64,000 bases of DNA from Viridibacillus sp050279675. GTDB lineage: Bacteria > Bacillota > Bacilli > Bacillales_A > Planococcaceae. The stretch covers positions 5,429 to 69,428 of the forward strand of contig NZ_JBNNUK010000018.1 of NCBI RefSeq assembly GCF_050279675.1, given 5' to 3'. Under the pieces are notes generated by a model that made no database searches, had not been told where the DNA came from, and saw only the letters and a program-made list of their open reading frames with translations. Both the position numbers and the translations under genes were made by a program. Positions 32,916 through 41,864 of the stretch are shown piece after piece (position 1 is the first letter of the stretch; every line of letters begins with the position of its first letter).

Positions 32916-33369
32916 ATTTTTTCACCTCCTTGTGATATTAGAATGGACAAAGATTTGTTTTTAATACATTTAGTGAAGAGGTGGATAGTTCATCATACAT
33001 GTTGTTTTAGGCTGCTATAGCAATATAAATACCTCTTTCAAAAAACAAAAAATTAAATTAAGCGTTTAATGGAAGGGGTTTTAAACAGTATTTTTGAAAT
33101 GAAAATATAGCAATTACAAAAAGTTTATTCTGTGAGACGAATGGAGAAATAATTATGCAGTCAAAAGAGGATGGGGAAGTTTGGTGGAAGAAAGTATAGA
33201 ATAGCCAATTGAATTACAGATTAAAACAGATCTACATTTTAATATATACAATTTTCAAATGTTTACTGTTTATTAATGAGGTAGTAAATTAGTAGCTATA
33301 AAGAAAAGTACCCAAAATACATTAGGATATTTTGGATACATTCTTTTGTCTATTTTTTATGAACAAATT
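32916..33369. other. 454-base gap with a minus-strand terminator
   Basis: AT-rich spacer between two minus-strand genes. GTACCCAAAATA (33308-33319) pairs with TATTTTGGATAC (33328-33339), and read on the minus strand it is followed by a T-rich tail, so it should terminate the PfpI-like gene ending at 33370. Otherwise nothing is recognisable except the SASP leader. Confidence 0.55.
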
Positions 33370-33921
33370 TTATTGATTTAATTGTTTAATGAATTCTCTC
33401 ATAAATCCTGGTAGATCTGGCCATGCATGTCCGGAAATGAGGTTTCCTTGAACATGGAGAGGGTCTTCAATATAAGTAGCCCCTGCAGCTTCTACATCTG
33501 GTTTACATGCGATATAAGCCGTTAATTCGCGACCTTTTAAGTATTGAGAAACAGTTGTTAAAATGAGACTAGCGTGACAAATTGCTGCAACAGGTTTATT
33601 TGCTTCAAAGAAATGAGTGACGATCTTTGGAACATTTTCATTTAATCGAATGTATTCAGGAGCTCTTCCTCCAGGGATAATCAATCCATCATACTCTTCA
33701 GGCTGTACATTCTCAAACGCCAAATGAGATTCAATTAAGTAACCTTTACTCTCAGTATAAGTATCCCAACCAATGAAATCATGAACGACTGTCTGTAAGT
33801 TTTTCTTCGATGGAGCGGCTATTTGCACATCATAGCCCTCTTCAAGACAACGAAAATACGGATAATAAATCTCCAAAGCTTCAACGGCATCTCCAGCTAA
33901 CAATAATACTTTCTTTGACAT
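33370..33921 (-). CDS. DJ-1/PfpI family protein
   Basis: A 183-residue single-domain protein of the DJ-1/PfpI superfamily. The nucleophile elbow is VAAICHAS, with Cys near residue 114 followed by His. The preceding GLIIPGGRAPEYIR and the N-terminal Glu in GDAVEALEIYYP supply the usual active-site neighbours. The C-terminal ISGHAWPDLPGFMREF is the PfpI-like ending. Relatives are called general stress proteins, proteases or deglycases, and the true activity is unsettled. AGGAGG precedes the ATG on the minus strand. Confidence 0.85.
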   Translation of the reverse strand: MSKKVLLLAGDAVEALEIYYPYFRCLEEGYDVQIAAPSKKNLQTVVHDFIGWDTYTESKGYLIESHLAFENVQPEEYDGLIIPGGRAPEYIRLNENVPKIVTHFFEANKPVAAICHASLILTTVSQYLKGRELTAYIACKPDVEAAGATYIEDPLHVQGNLISGHAWPDLPGFMREFIKQLNQ

Positions 33922-34025
33922 TACTCATTTCCTCCTCTCAAAAATGGACTTTCGCCTTCACTTATATATTCTGAACATATTATTGATTCCCTCTATTGCG
34001 TGCGATTTTTTTTTTATAAATCTAA

Positions 34026-34113
34026 TGATGCCAGTCACCGATACTACTGACGTTATTAGTATTAAATTGGAAATATTGTTGATATTAAATAATATTACAG
34101 ATGACTGGCGTCA
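34026..34113. repeat. Short inverted-repeat element (MITE-like candidate)
   Basis: TGATGCCAGTCA at 34026-34037 is inverted as TGACTGGCGTCA at 34102-34113 with 11 of 12 matches, enclosing a 64-base AT-rich core. The block AGTCACCGATACTACT that begins in its left arm is nearly repeated as AGTCACCGACACTTCT at 34657-34672, after the next gene. Confidence 0.4.
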
Positions 34114-34163
34114 AAAAATAAATTTGATATAATAAAGTATAGTATTTATTAGGAGGAAATGGA

Positions 34164-34592
34164 TTGTCAGTAGAAATTGGTAGCAAGTTACAAGGTAAGG
34201 TTACAGGAATCACAAATTTTGGTGCGTTTGTTGAGTTGCCGGATAAGGTGACAGGGCTTGTGCACATTAGTGAAGTTGCAGAAGCTTACGTAAAAGATAT
34301 TAATGAACATCTTAAAGTTGGGGATCAAGTAGAAGTAAAGGTCCTAAGCGAAAAAGAAGGGAAAATTGCTTTATCTATTAAAAAAGCGATTGATAAACCT
34401 GTTGAAAATACGTCTTCTTATACGAAGCGCCCATATCGCCAGAAGGATAATCGTCAACGAGGCAATTTCCAACCAAAGGAAACCTTTGAAGATAAGATGG
34501 CTAAATTCTTAAAATCAAGTGAAGATAATTTATCTACTTTAAAACGCAGCACCGAGTCTAAACGCGGTGGAAGAGGCGGACGAAGAGGGTAA
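34164..34592 (+). CDS. yugI: S1-domain RNA-binding protein (YugI / general stress protein 13 family)
   Basis: A 142-residue protein starting with TTG at 34164, seven bases after AGGAGG. Residues 1-75 form one S1 domain (GSKLQGKVTGITNFGAFVEL, GLVHISEVAEAYVKD, VKVLSEKEGKIALSIK). The remaining tail is basic and Gly/Arg-rich, ending SKRGGRGGRRG, which suits non-specific RNA or ribosome binding. B. subtilis YugI (GSP13) is a ribosome-associated stress protein of similar layout. Monocistronic, with a terminator downstream. Confidence 0.88.
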   Translation: MSVEIGSKLQGKVTGITNFGAFVELPDKVTGLVHISEVAEAYVKDINEHLKVGDQVEVKVLSEKEGKIALSIKKAIDKPVENTSSYTKRPYRQKDNRQRGNFQPKETFEDKMAKFLKSSEDNLSTLKRSTESKRGGRGGRRG

Positions 34593-34606
34593 TGATAGAT
34601 AGCAGA

Positions 34607-34643
34607 AGAAACGCACATCATTTAAGATGTGCGTTTCTTTTTA
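34607..34643 (+). terminator. Terminator after yugI
   Basis: Perfect 13-bp stem AGAAACGCACATC / GATGTGCGTTTCT, followed by T's. Confidence 0.92.
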
Positions 34644-34778
34644 TTTTATGGACTAAAGTCACCGACACTTCTTATAATAGATATCTTATTATGGGGTTTT
34701 GTCTTTGTTTTAGTTGAAATTGCATACATAAATATAAGTAGAAACGGACATCTTATCAACTAGGAGGTGAACCCTACT

Positions 34779-35027
34779 ATGTCGATAATAGGTGTAGAGC
34801 AATCGTTAACGAATGTATCGGAGGCTTTGCTTGCAAAGGGCTATGAAGTCGTTGAACTGAAACATGAAGCGGACGCAACGGGGGTAGATTGTTGTGTCAT
34901 TACAGGGTTGGACAATAATGCACTGGGTATTCACGATACGTCCATTCAAGGTTCAATTATTGAAGCGGCGGGCCTATCTGCAGATGAAGTCTGTCAGAAA
35001 GTAGAAGAAAAACTTAATCTACATTAA
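34779..35027 (+). CDS. ykuS: UPF0180 family protein (YkuS)
   Basis: An 82-residue protein of unknown function. Start 34779 is preferred because TAGGAGGTGA lies 8 bases upstream; the in-frame GTG at 34767 falls inside that site. The chain matches YkuS ([37 protein letters not shown]). It carries adjacent Cys residues near position 49. Monocistronic, with a strong terminator. Confidence 0.87.
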   Translation: MSIIGVEQSLTNVSEALLAKGYEVVELKHEADATGVDCCVITGLDNNALGIHDTSIQGSIIEAAGLSADEVCQKVEEKLNLH

Positions 35028-35028
35028 T

Positions 35029-35067
35029 AAAACAAAGCCAGGTCTAGTATAGACCTGGCTTTGTTTT
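35029..35067 (+). terminator. Terminator after ykuS
   Basis: 18-bp stem, with arms 35029-35046 and 35050-35067, and only a 3-base loop. T's are in the 3' arm. Confidence 0.9.
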
Positions 35068-35083
35068 ATTATACGTATAGTAG

Positions 35084-35395
35084 TGGTCACCTAAACTACT
35101 TAAATCCATAGAATTTGATAATGAACGATCAGGAGATTTTAATCCATTACGATTCATTAAAGATCAACATGTCGTTTTGGGATTGATTACTTCCAAGACT
35201 TCTGAACTTGAAGATGAAGATGAAATTAAAGGAAGAATCGAAGAAGCAACGAAATATGTGAATATCGATCAACTTTGCTTAAGTCTACAATGTGGTTTTG
35301 CCTCTACTGAAGAAGGCAATCTATTAACTGAAGAACAGCAATGGGAAAAATTACGTCATGTTGTATGTATCGCTAAAGACGTTTGGAATAAATAG
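35084..35395 (+). pseudogene. C-terminal fragment of a MetE-like methionine synthase (YxjG/YxjH type)
   Basis: An open frame between a TAG at 35081 and the stop at 35393-35395 encodes only the last 90-odd residues of a cobalamin-independent methionine synthase family protein. Recognisable parts are IEFDNERSGDFNPLRF, VLGLITSKTSELED, LCLSLQCGFASTEEGN and the ending EEQQWEKLRHVV. There is no plausible start codon or ribosome binding site at its beginning, and the zinc-binding and substrate residues of the missing part are absent. The fragment follows directly on the ykuS terminator, which suggests deletion of the 5' two-thirds. Confidence 0.8.
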
Positions 35396-35406
35396 ATTTT
35401 AAAATC

Positions 35407-35452
35407 AGGACTATCTACAAAAGTCGACTATCAGACTATTGTGGGTAGTCCT
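35407..35452. terminator. Hairpin between the MetE relic and ykuD
   Basis: AGGACTATC (35407-35415) pairs with GGTAGTCCT (35444-35452). On the minus strand it is followed by GATTTTAAAA, so it probably terminates ykuD. Confidence 0.55.
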
Positions 35453-35460
35453 ATTTACCA

Positions 35461-35955
35461 TTATGGATGTATAAAAACCGGAGTTCCTATTGGAATTATA
35501 CTTGCTAACTCTTCTACATCCTCATTATGCATGCGGATACAGCCGTGAGATACGGCCTTACCGATTGAGCTTGGGTCATTTGTGCCGTGAATTCCATACG
35601 TATCTTTTGATAAGCTCATCCACATCGTTCCAAATGGGCCTCCTGGGTTAGGTGCTTTATTAATGATAATAAAATTTCCTACAGGTGTATTGGTTAACAT
35701 TTTTCCAACCGCAATAGGATATTGCTTTTGTAATACACCATCTTTATATAATCTAAGCCAACGATTGTCGAGTGAAACATCAATTTGATATGGAATTGTA
35801 TTAGGATCAGGAAAACCTGGAATAACAATAGGTTGGCCAATATAAAGTACATTTGGATCGATAGATGGGTTCGCGCTTATAATTGCGGATAGCGGAGTGC
35901 GATAATCTCTAGAAAGTTGAAACAGTGTTTCACCTGGTTTAACCGTATGAATCAG
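35461..35955 (-). CDS. ykuD: LysM-L,D-transpeptidase (YkuD)
   Basis: A spore or cell-wall L,D-transpeptidase. An N-terminal LysM domain (residues about 2-46) precedes the YkuD catalytic domain. That domain contains the [22 protein letters not shown] motif (given here as HGTN-x8-SHGCIRM), with the catalytic Cys in SHGC. The start chosen is CTG at 35955, 8 bases after GGAGG, giving 164 residues, the length of B. subtilis YkuD. The in-frame GTG at 35964 overlaps the GGAGG itself and cannot use it. A non-canonical start is therefore likely. It probably acts on the peptidoglycan of the spore or wall. Confidence 0.88.
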   Translation of the reverse strand: MIHTVKPGETLFQLSRDYRTPLSAIISANPSIDPNVLYIGQPIVIPGFPDPNTIPYQIDVSLDNRWLRLYKDGVLQKQYPIAVGKMLTNTPVGNFIIINKAPNPGGPFGTMWMSLSKDTYGIHGTNDPSSIGKAVSHGCIRMHNEDVEELASIIPIGTPVFIHP

Positions 35956-36191
35956 TGTAATCACCTCCGAAGTTGTTACAGTACATTATATGTTTGTTAT
36001 ATAGGGAGTTCCATAATGACATATTGATATTCACAATTTTTTTAGAAGGAAGGCAGAATAGGTAAAACTGCTGACAACTATAAAATTGGTCTTTAGTAGG
36101 ATTAATGACACTTTAACCAGTTGAATGCATGCTCCATGAGCTACTTCAAGATTTCCTTAAAGAAGAATCCTCAACAATGACTCATTATCGG

Positions 36192-36220
36192 GTATCATTA
36201 TTTCTCTAATTTCATACTAT
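36192..36220 (+). promoter_or_regulatory. Candidate sigma-E promoter of prkA
   Basis: GTATCATT (36192-36199), a 13-base spacer and CATACTAT (36213-36220) resemble the mother-cell sigma-E consensus and lie about 34 bases before the prkA start. prkA of B. subtilis is under sporulation control. The match is partial. Confidence 0.35.
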
Positions 36221-36253
36221 GTTATAAATCAGGCTAAGAATGGAGGGAAGGCT

Positions 36254-38149
36254 ATAGACATTTTAAGTAAGTTTAAAGTTTATCGTGAAGAAGAAAACAG
36301 ACTGAAATGGGAAGGCTCATTTGCGGATTATTTAAACATTGTAAAGGAAAGGCCGGAAGTTGCTCAAACAGCCCATTCACGTGTATACAATATGATTAAA
36401 AGCTCTGGATTAGAAGAAAGAGATGGGCAAAAATTATTTAACTTTTTTGGACAAGAAATTTTCGGGCTCGAATCAGCAATTGAAAGATTGGTAGAGGAAT
36501 ACTTTCATCCTGCAGCAAGAAGATTAGATGTTCGCAAGCGGATTTTATTATTAATGGGACCCGTGAGTGGAGGGAAATCTACAATTGTGACATTGCTAAA
36601 GCGAGGGCTTGAGCAATATTCACGAACAGATGAAGGAGCGGTATACGCAATAAAAGGATGTCCGATGCATGAAGACCCACTCCACCTTATTCCACACCAT
36701 TTGCGTAAAGATTTTTATGAAGAGTATGGTTTGCGCATAGAGGGTAATTTATCTCCTTTAAACACGATGAGACTTGAAAAAGAATATGATGGCCTTATTG
36801 AAAATGTCATGATTGAACGGATTACCTTTTCAGAAGATAAACGTGTGGGAATTGGGACATTTACACCTTCTGATCCGAAATCTCAAGACATTGCCGATTT
36901 AACTGGTAGTATTGATTTTTCAACGATTGCCGAATTCGGTTCGGAATCAGATCCTCGTGCTTACCGATTTGATGGGGAACTAAACAAAGCAAACCGAGGC
37001 ATGATGGAATTTCAAGAAATGCTTAAATTAGATGAAAAGTTTTTGTGGAACTTATTATCATTAACACAAGAAGGCAATTTTAAAGCGGGTAGATTTGCAT
37101 TAATTAGTGCAGATGAATTAATTGTTGCCCATACGAACGAAACTGAATACCGATCTTTTATTTCAAATAAAAAGAACGAGGCACTTCACTCAAGAATTAT
37201 TGTGATGCCTATTCCTTATAATTTAAAAGTAAGTCAGGAAGAACGAATTTACGAGAAAATGATTAATGAAAGTGATATGGCGCATGTTCATATTGCCCCT
37301 CATGCATTAAAAGTAGCTGCAATCTTTTCTGTCTTAACGAGGTTGGAAACACCTAAAAAGCAAAGTATTGATCTTGTGAAAAAGATGCGTATGTACGATG
37401 GAGAAAGTGTAGAAGGATATAATTCAGTTGATGTAGAGGAATTGAAAAAAGAGTATCCAAATGAGGGTATGAATGGTATTGATCCTCGTTATATTATAAA
37501 TCGAATTTCATCTGCCATTATTCGAAAAGAAGTACCATCTATTAATGCATTAGACGTTTTACGTTCACTTAAAGATGGGCTTGACCAACATGCCTCGATT
37601 TCCCAAGAAGATAGGGAAAAATTTATCAATTATATTGCAGTTGCAAGAAGAGAATACGATGACATTGCGAAGAATGAAGTTCAAAAAGCATTTGTTTATT
37701 CGTATGAAGAATCTGCAAAAACGCTAATGAACAATTACCTCGATAATGTAGAAGCATACTGTAATAAAAATAAAATTCGAGATATCCTTACTGGAGAAGA
37801 AATGAATCCAGATGAAAAACTAATGCGATCCATAGAAGAACAAATAGGTATTTCTGAAAATGCGAAGAGGGGATTCCGAGAAGAAATTTTAATTCGTATT
37901 TCGGCCTATGCAAGAAATGGAAAGAGATTCGAATATCATTCTCATGAAAGATTACGTGAAGCAATTCAAAAGAAATTGTTTGCTGATTTAAAAGATGTTG
38001 TGAAAATTACAACGTCCTCAAAAATGCCTGACGAATCTCAGCTTAAAAAGATTAACGAAGTTGTTGCAAGGCTTATAGATGAGCATGGATATAATTCAAC
38101 TTCTGCAAATGAATTATTGCAATATGTAGGCAGCTTACTGAATCGTTAA
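36254..38149 (+). CDS. prkA: PrkA serine protein kinase / AAA+ protease-like protein
   Basis: A 631-residue protein, exactly the B. subtilis PrkA length, if read from ATA at 36254. GGAGGG stands 6 bases upstream, and the predicted N-terminus DILSKFKVYREEENRLKWEG matches the family. The first ATG in frame (36392) would remove 46 conserved residues and has no ribosome binding site. The AAA+ P-loop GPVSGGKST is near residue 108, and the C-terminal PrkA kinase-like domain covers roughly residues 400-631. It is the first member of the prkA-yhbH-spoVR group. PrkA is implicated in sporulation; whether it acts as kinase or protease is debated. Confidence 0.93.
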   Translation: MDILSKFKVYREEENRLKWEGSFADYLNIVKERPEVAQTAHSRVYNMIKSSGLEERDGQKLFNFFGQEIFGLESAIERLVEEYFHPAARRLDVRKRILLLMGPVSGGKSTIVTLLKRGLEQYSRTDEGAVYAIKGCPMHEDPLHLIPHHLRKDFYEEYGLRIEGNLSPLNTMRLEKEYDGLIENVMIERITFSEDKRVGIGTFTPSDPKSQDIADLTGSIDFSTIAEFGSESDPRAYRFDGELNKANRGMMEFQEMLKLDEKFLWNLLSLTQEGNFKAGRFALISADELIVAHTNETEYRSFISNKKNEALHSRIIVMPIPYNLKVSQEERIYEKMINESDMAHVHIAPHALKVAAIFSVLTRLETPKKQSIDLVKKMRMYDGESVEGYNSVDVEELKKEYPNEGMNGIDPRYIINRISSAIIRKEVPSINALDVLRSLKDGLDQHASISQEDREKFINYIAVARREYDDIAKNEVQKAFVYSYEESAKTLMNNYLDNVEAYCNKNKIRDILTGEEMNPDEKLMRSIEEQIGISENAKRGFREEILIRISAYARNGKRFEYHSHERLREAIQKKLFADLKDVVKITTSSKMPDESQLKKINEVVARLIDEHGYNSTSANELLQYVGSLLNR

Positions 38150-38533
38150 AGTTAAGAAAAGCGTCGAGTTACCCCGAAAAGCGCTGGACGCAAAAGAGCG
38201 CCACGCCCTGTAGCAATTTCGAATAAGGATGGCGAATTCTCCTAGGTAGCTACTACAAAACGTATATAATATTTTCTTTTTAAATAAGGGGTGTCCAGAT
38301 AAATTTTAGGGCACTCTTTTTTATTTACAAAAAGAAGTCAAACAATTATAAATACTAACATATTATAAGAAAAGTGCCTTCCTATTTTAAGAAATCTCAC
38401 CTAAGAAGTAGAACATACAGGGAGTCGTACTAAAAAATGTAATATCAAGAAAGAACGGTCTTTTGATTAGGGTGTAAAGTCGGTTGCTAATAGGCTTAGG
38501 CGAATTTGATTTTATAGATGGGTGAGGATAAAA
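38150..38533. other. 384-base gap with a GC-rich remnant and a terminator
   Basis: The stretch 38157-38245 is noticeably GC-rich (it includes AAAAGCGCTGGACG and AAAGAGCGCC) and may be a decayed palindromic repeat related to the one at 7829-8044. GGGTGTCC (38289-38296) pairs with GGGCACTC (38309-38316) using G-U pairs and is followed by T's, so it is the probable prkA terminator. No gene is seen. Confidence 0.5.
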
Positions 38534-39697
38534 ATGAGCGAAAACCAGGATAAGCGCTTTGTCATCTCTCAGGAAAATTGGTCCCTCCATCGCAAAGGGT
38601 ACCAAGATCAACAACGCCACATGGAAAAAGTAAAAGATGCAATTAAAAATAATTTACCAGATTTAATAAGTGAAGAAAGTATTGTTATGTCAAATGGTCG
38701 CGAGGTTATTAAAATTCCTATACGATCTCTAGATGAATATAAAATTCGTTATAACTATGATAAGTCAAAACATGTTGGTCAAGGACAAGGTGATAGTCAG
38801 GTAGGCGATGTAGTAGCAAGAGCTCCAAGTCAAGGGGATAAAGGTAAAAGCGCAGGAAACGGTAAAGAAGCAGGTGACAAACCTGGAGAAGATTATTATG
38901 AGGCAGAAGTCAGTCTTGAAGAAATAGAGAGTGCCTTATTTAAAGAGTTAGAGTTACCTAATTTGAAAGAAAAAGAAGTGGCAGATATCACAACAGAAAA
39001 AATTGAATTTAACGATATTCGGAAAAAAGGTCTTATGGGTAATATCGATAAGAAGCGTACAATCTTAAATGCGATTAAACGTAATGCCATTAAAGGAAAA
39101 GCAGATATTGCTCCTATCCATAATGACGACTTACGTTTTAAAACATGGGATGAAGTGACAAACCCTGAATCAAAGGCAGTAGTTCTAGCGATGATGGATA
39201 CAAGTGCCTCGATGGGCAATTTTGAAAAGTATTGTGCAAGGAGCTTTTTCTTTTGGATGACAAGGTTTTTACGTTCCAAATACGAAACAGTTGAAATTGA
39301 ATTTATTGCTCATCATACAGAAGCAAAAGTAGTATCAGAGGAAGATTTCTTTTCAAAAGGAGAAAGTGGAGGAACACTTTGCTCATCCGCCTATATAAAA
39401 GCTTTAGAACTGATTAAACAGAAATATAACCCAACGAGATATAATATTTATCCTGTTCATTTTTCAGATGGAGAAAATATGTCAACTGATAATGAAAAGT
39501 GTATGAAATTGGTTCAGGAATTAATGAAAGTATCCAGTATGTTCGGGTACGGAGAAGTAAATCAACATAATCGTTTTTCTACATTAATGTATAACTATAA
39601 AAAAATTGAAGATCAGAAATTTCGCCACTATATATTGAGACATAAAAGTGACGTTTATGAAGCGTTAAAAAGCTTTTTCCAAAAAGTTGAGTCTTAA
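38534..39697 (+). CDS. yhbH: YhbH/YeaH family sporulation protein
   Basis: A 387-residue DUF444 protein. The start at 38534 follows GGTGAGG and gives the family N-terminus MSENQDK...[13 protein letters not shown] Gly/Lys/Asp-rich linker spans residues about 95-125. The C-terminal half is a von Willebrand A-like domain with the metal site DTSASMG near residue 227. Family members are needed for efficient sporulation in Bacillus, and the E. coli relative YeaH is co-expressed with YeaG (PrkA). It sits between prkA and spoVR. Confidence 0.93.
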   Translation: MSENQDKRFVISQENWSLHRKGYQDQQRHMEKVKDAIKNNLPDLISEESIVMSNGREVIKIPIRSLDEYKIRYNYDKSKHVGQGQGDSQVGDVVARAPSQGDKGKSAGNGKEAGDKPGEDYYEAEVSLEEIESALFKELELPNLKEKEVADITTEKIEFNDIRKKGLMGNIDKKRTILNAIKRNAIKGKADIAPIHNDDLRFKTWDEVTNPESKAVVLAMMDTSASMGNFEKYCARSFFFWMTRFLRSKYETVEIEFIAHHTEAKVVSEEDFFSKGESGGTLCSSAYIKALELIKQKYNPTRYNIYPVHFSDGENMSTDNEKCMKLVQELMKVSSMFGYGEVNQHNRFSTLMYNYKKIEDQKFRHYILRHKSDVYEALKSFFQKVES

Positions 39698-39759
39698 GCG
39701 AGAGATGGATGGTGCCAAGCACTCATTTCCTAATAATAGACACGGGGGGATTTAGATAA

Positions 39760-41166
39760 ATGGAAAAAGAGCTTCACCAAGCGATTGATGAAATTACGGA
39801 AATTGCGACTGGGTTTGGTCTAGACTTTTACCCGATGCGTTATGAAATATGCCCTGCAGATATTATTTATACATTTGGAGCATACGGTATGCCTACTCGT
39901 TTTTCCCATTGGAGTTTCGGTAAACAATTTCACAAAATGAAGCTGCAGTATGATTTAGGTTTAAGTCAAATTTATGAGCTTGTCATTAACTCCAACCCTT
40001 GTTATGCATTCTTACTCGATACAAATAAGTTAACACAAAATAAACTGATCATAGCGCACGTTTTAGCGCACTGTGACTTTTTCAAGAATAACGTTCGCTT
40101 CTCTAACACAAGACGAGATATGGTCGAGAGTATGACAGCTACGGCTGAACGAATAGCCAATTATGAAATGCTCTTCGGAAAAGACGAAGTAGAAGAGTTT
40201 TTAGATGCTGTTTTAGCTATTCAAGAGCATATCGATCCATCTATACAGCGACCTAAGCTGTTAACATATGAAAACGAAATTGATGATGATGAGGATGTAG
40301 CTCGTAAAACACCTTACGATGATCTTTGGAGAATAGATGAAAAAGAAAAAGAAAAAGAACAGAAGACAATACGACAAAAAAAGAAACAGTTTCCTCCATA
40401 TCCAGAAAAAGATCTACTATTATTTATCGAGCAATATAGTCGTGAATTAGAGGAATGGCAACGAGATATATTAACGATGATGCGTGAGGAAATGCTCTAT
40501 TTTTGGCCACAATTAGAAACGAAAATTATGAACGAAGGCTGGGCTTCCTTCTGGCATCAACGTATTATGAGAGAGCTAAATTTAACAACGGATGAATCGA
40601 TTGAATATGCAAAGTTAAACGCAGGAGTTGTTCAACCGTCTAAGACAACTATAAATCCATATTATCTTGGCCTGAAAATTTTTGAAGATATTGAAAAGAG
40701 ATATGATTCTCCAACAGAAGAGATGCGCAAATTAGGAGTGAAGCAGAACTCCGGCCGAGAGAAAATGTTTGAAGTAAGAGAAGTTGAATCTGATATTTCC
40801 TTTATCCGAAATTATTTAACCAAAGACTTAGTGAAGCATGAAGATCTTTATTTATTTGAAAAAAAGGGCAATGAATATAAAATTACAGATAAAGATTATG
40901 AAAATGTACGTGATCAACTCGTATCAATGCGTGTGAATGGTGGATTTCCATATATTGTTGTGAAAGATGGAGATTACTTACGAAATGGTGAATTATATTT
41001 AGTCCACGGATTTGAAGGAATGGAACTCGATACTCGCTATTTAGAAAATGTTTTACGATATATTTATCAGCTATGGGGGCGCCCTGTTCATGTAGAAACC
41101 CATAGTGAAGAAAAGATAGTTCTCTATTCATATGATGGTAAAAAAAATTCACGTAGATTTTTATAA
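39760..41166 (+). CDS. spoVR: SpoVR family protein
   Basis: A 468-residue stage V sporulation protein R homologue, linked to spore cortex formation. Characteristic segments include [25 protein letters not shown] (given here as [13 protein letters not shown], then [14 protein letters not shown]), [11 protein letters not shown] and the central [14 protein letters not shown]. It has AGGGGGGA-type spacing before the ATG and a terminator downstream. E. coli YcgB is the homologue and, with YeaG and YeaH, forms the same functional trio. Confidence 0.95.
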   Translation: MEKELHQAIDEITEIATGFGLDFYPMRYEICPADIIYTFGAYGMPTRFSHWSFGKQFHKMKLQYDLGLSQIYELVINSNPCYAFLLDTNKLTQNKLIIAHVLAHCDFFKNNVRFSNTRRDMVESMTATAERIANYEMLFGKDEVEEFLDAVLAIQEHIDPSIQRPKLLTYENEIDDDEDVARKTPYDDLWRIDEKEKEKEQKTIRQKKKQFPPYPEKDLLLFIEQYSRELEEWQRDILTMMREEMLYFWPQLETKIMNEGWASFWHQRIMRELNLTTDESIEYAKLNAGVVQPSKTTINPYYLGLKIFEDIEKRYDSPTEEMRKLGVKQNSGREKMFEVREVESDISFIRNYLTKDLVKHEDLYLFEKKGNEYKITDKDYENVRDQLVSMRVNGGFPYIVVKDGDYLRNGELYLVHGFEGMELDTRYLENVLRYIYQLWGRPVHVETHSEEKIVLYSYDGKKNSRRFL

Positions 41167-41185
41167 AACTAAATATGAAACTATT

Positions 41186-41220
41186 AAGCCCTTGAATTGA
41201 TATATTTAAGGGCTTTATTT
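41186..41220 (+). terminator. Terminator after spoVR
   Basis: AAGCCCTT / AAGGGCTT hairpin followed by TATTTG. Confidence 0.8.
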
Positions 41221-41341
41221 GTTGCATACCTAAATGGAGAAAGATAGGCATGTAAATAGTGAATAAATTAAAGAAGATGCGGAATAACGCGAACAACTTT
41301 TTACCCAGTTTCATATGTATATAGAGGAAGGGGCGAATTAG

Positions 41342-41644
41342 ATGGTTTCAACTGAAACAATTAATATTGAGGGTTCTATTTTCAAGGCTGTTACTGTAAG
41401 TTTACCTAAAACGACATTGTTAACGGTTTCGAATGATGTAGGTTATATTATGTGTGGTGCGTTAGATGTAGGTCTTTTGAATACGAAATTAGCTGATCGT
41501 AAAATAGTTGCCGGTCGAGCAGTTGGTGTGAAGACAATTGAACAATTGTTGAATGCACCTCTTGAGTCAGTTACCCTTGAAGCAGAGCAATTTGGCATTG
41601 TTAAAGGAATGGTTGGATCAGAGGCATTATTAAAAATGATTTAA
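41342..41644 (+). CDS. yunC: DUF1805 family protein (YunC)
   Basis: A 100-residue protein of the YunC/DUF1805 family, which has a known fold but no known function. Family features are the central GYIMCGALDVGLLN and the AGRAVGVKTIEQLLNAPL segment. AAGGGG precedes the ATG by 8 bases. Monocistronic, with a terminator about 75 bases downstream. Confidence 0.87.
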   Translation: MVSTETINIEGSIFKAVTVSLPKTTLLTVSNDVGYIMCGALDVGLLNTKLADRKIVAGRAVGVKTIEQLLNAPLESVTLEAEQFGIVKGMVGSEALLKMI

Positions 41645-41720
41645 ATTATCTTCTAACACTAAGCGATGAAAAGTAGCAATGATGTTAAGTTAAGGTAGAA
41701 ATTATTATAATAAGTGATCT

Positions 41721-41775
41721 AATGGGTCGGTCTTCATTACGTAAAGTAATCGGAGGTTGACCCATTTATTTTTAT
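41721..41775 (+). terminator. Terminator after yunC
   Basis: AATGGGTC (41721-41728) pairs with GACCCATT (41759-41766), with a smaller ATTAC/GTAAT hairpin inside, followed by a T-rich tail. Confidence 0.75.
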
Positions 41776-41864
41776 ATGGAGAATTATTTTAGCAAGCTTT
41801 TTTTATAATACGGAAATTAATGGAGATAATAAGGAAGGTAAAAGGATTGAGAGGATGTATCGCT

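Noticed and set aside
33944..34132. A 62-codon plus-strand frame between the PfpI-like gene and yugI
   Set aside because: No ribosome binding site. It overlaps the minus-strand leader and the inverted-repeat element, and its hydrophobic content follows from AT-rich DNA.
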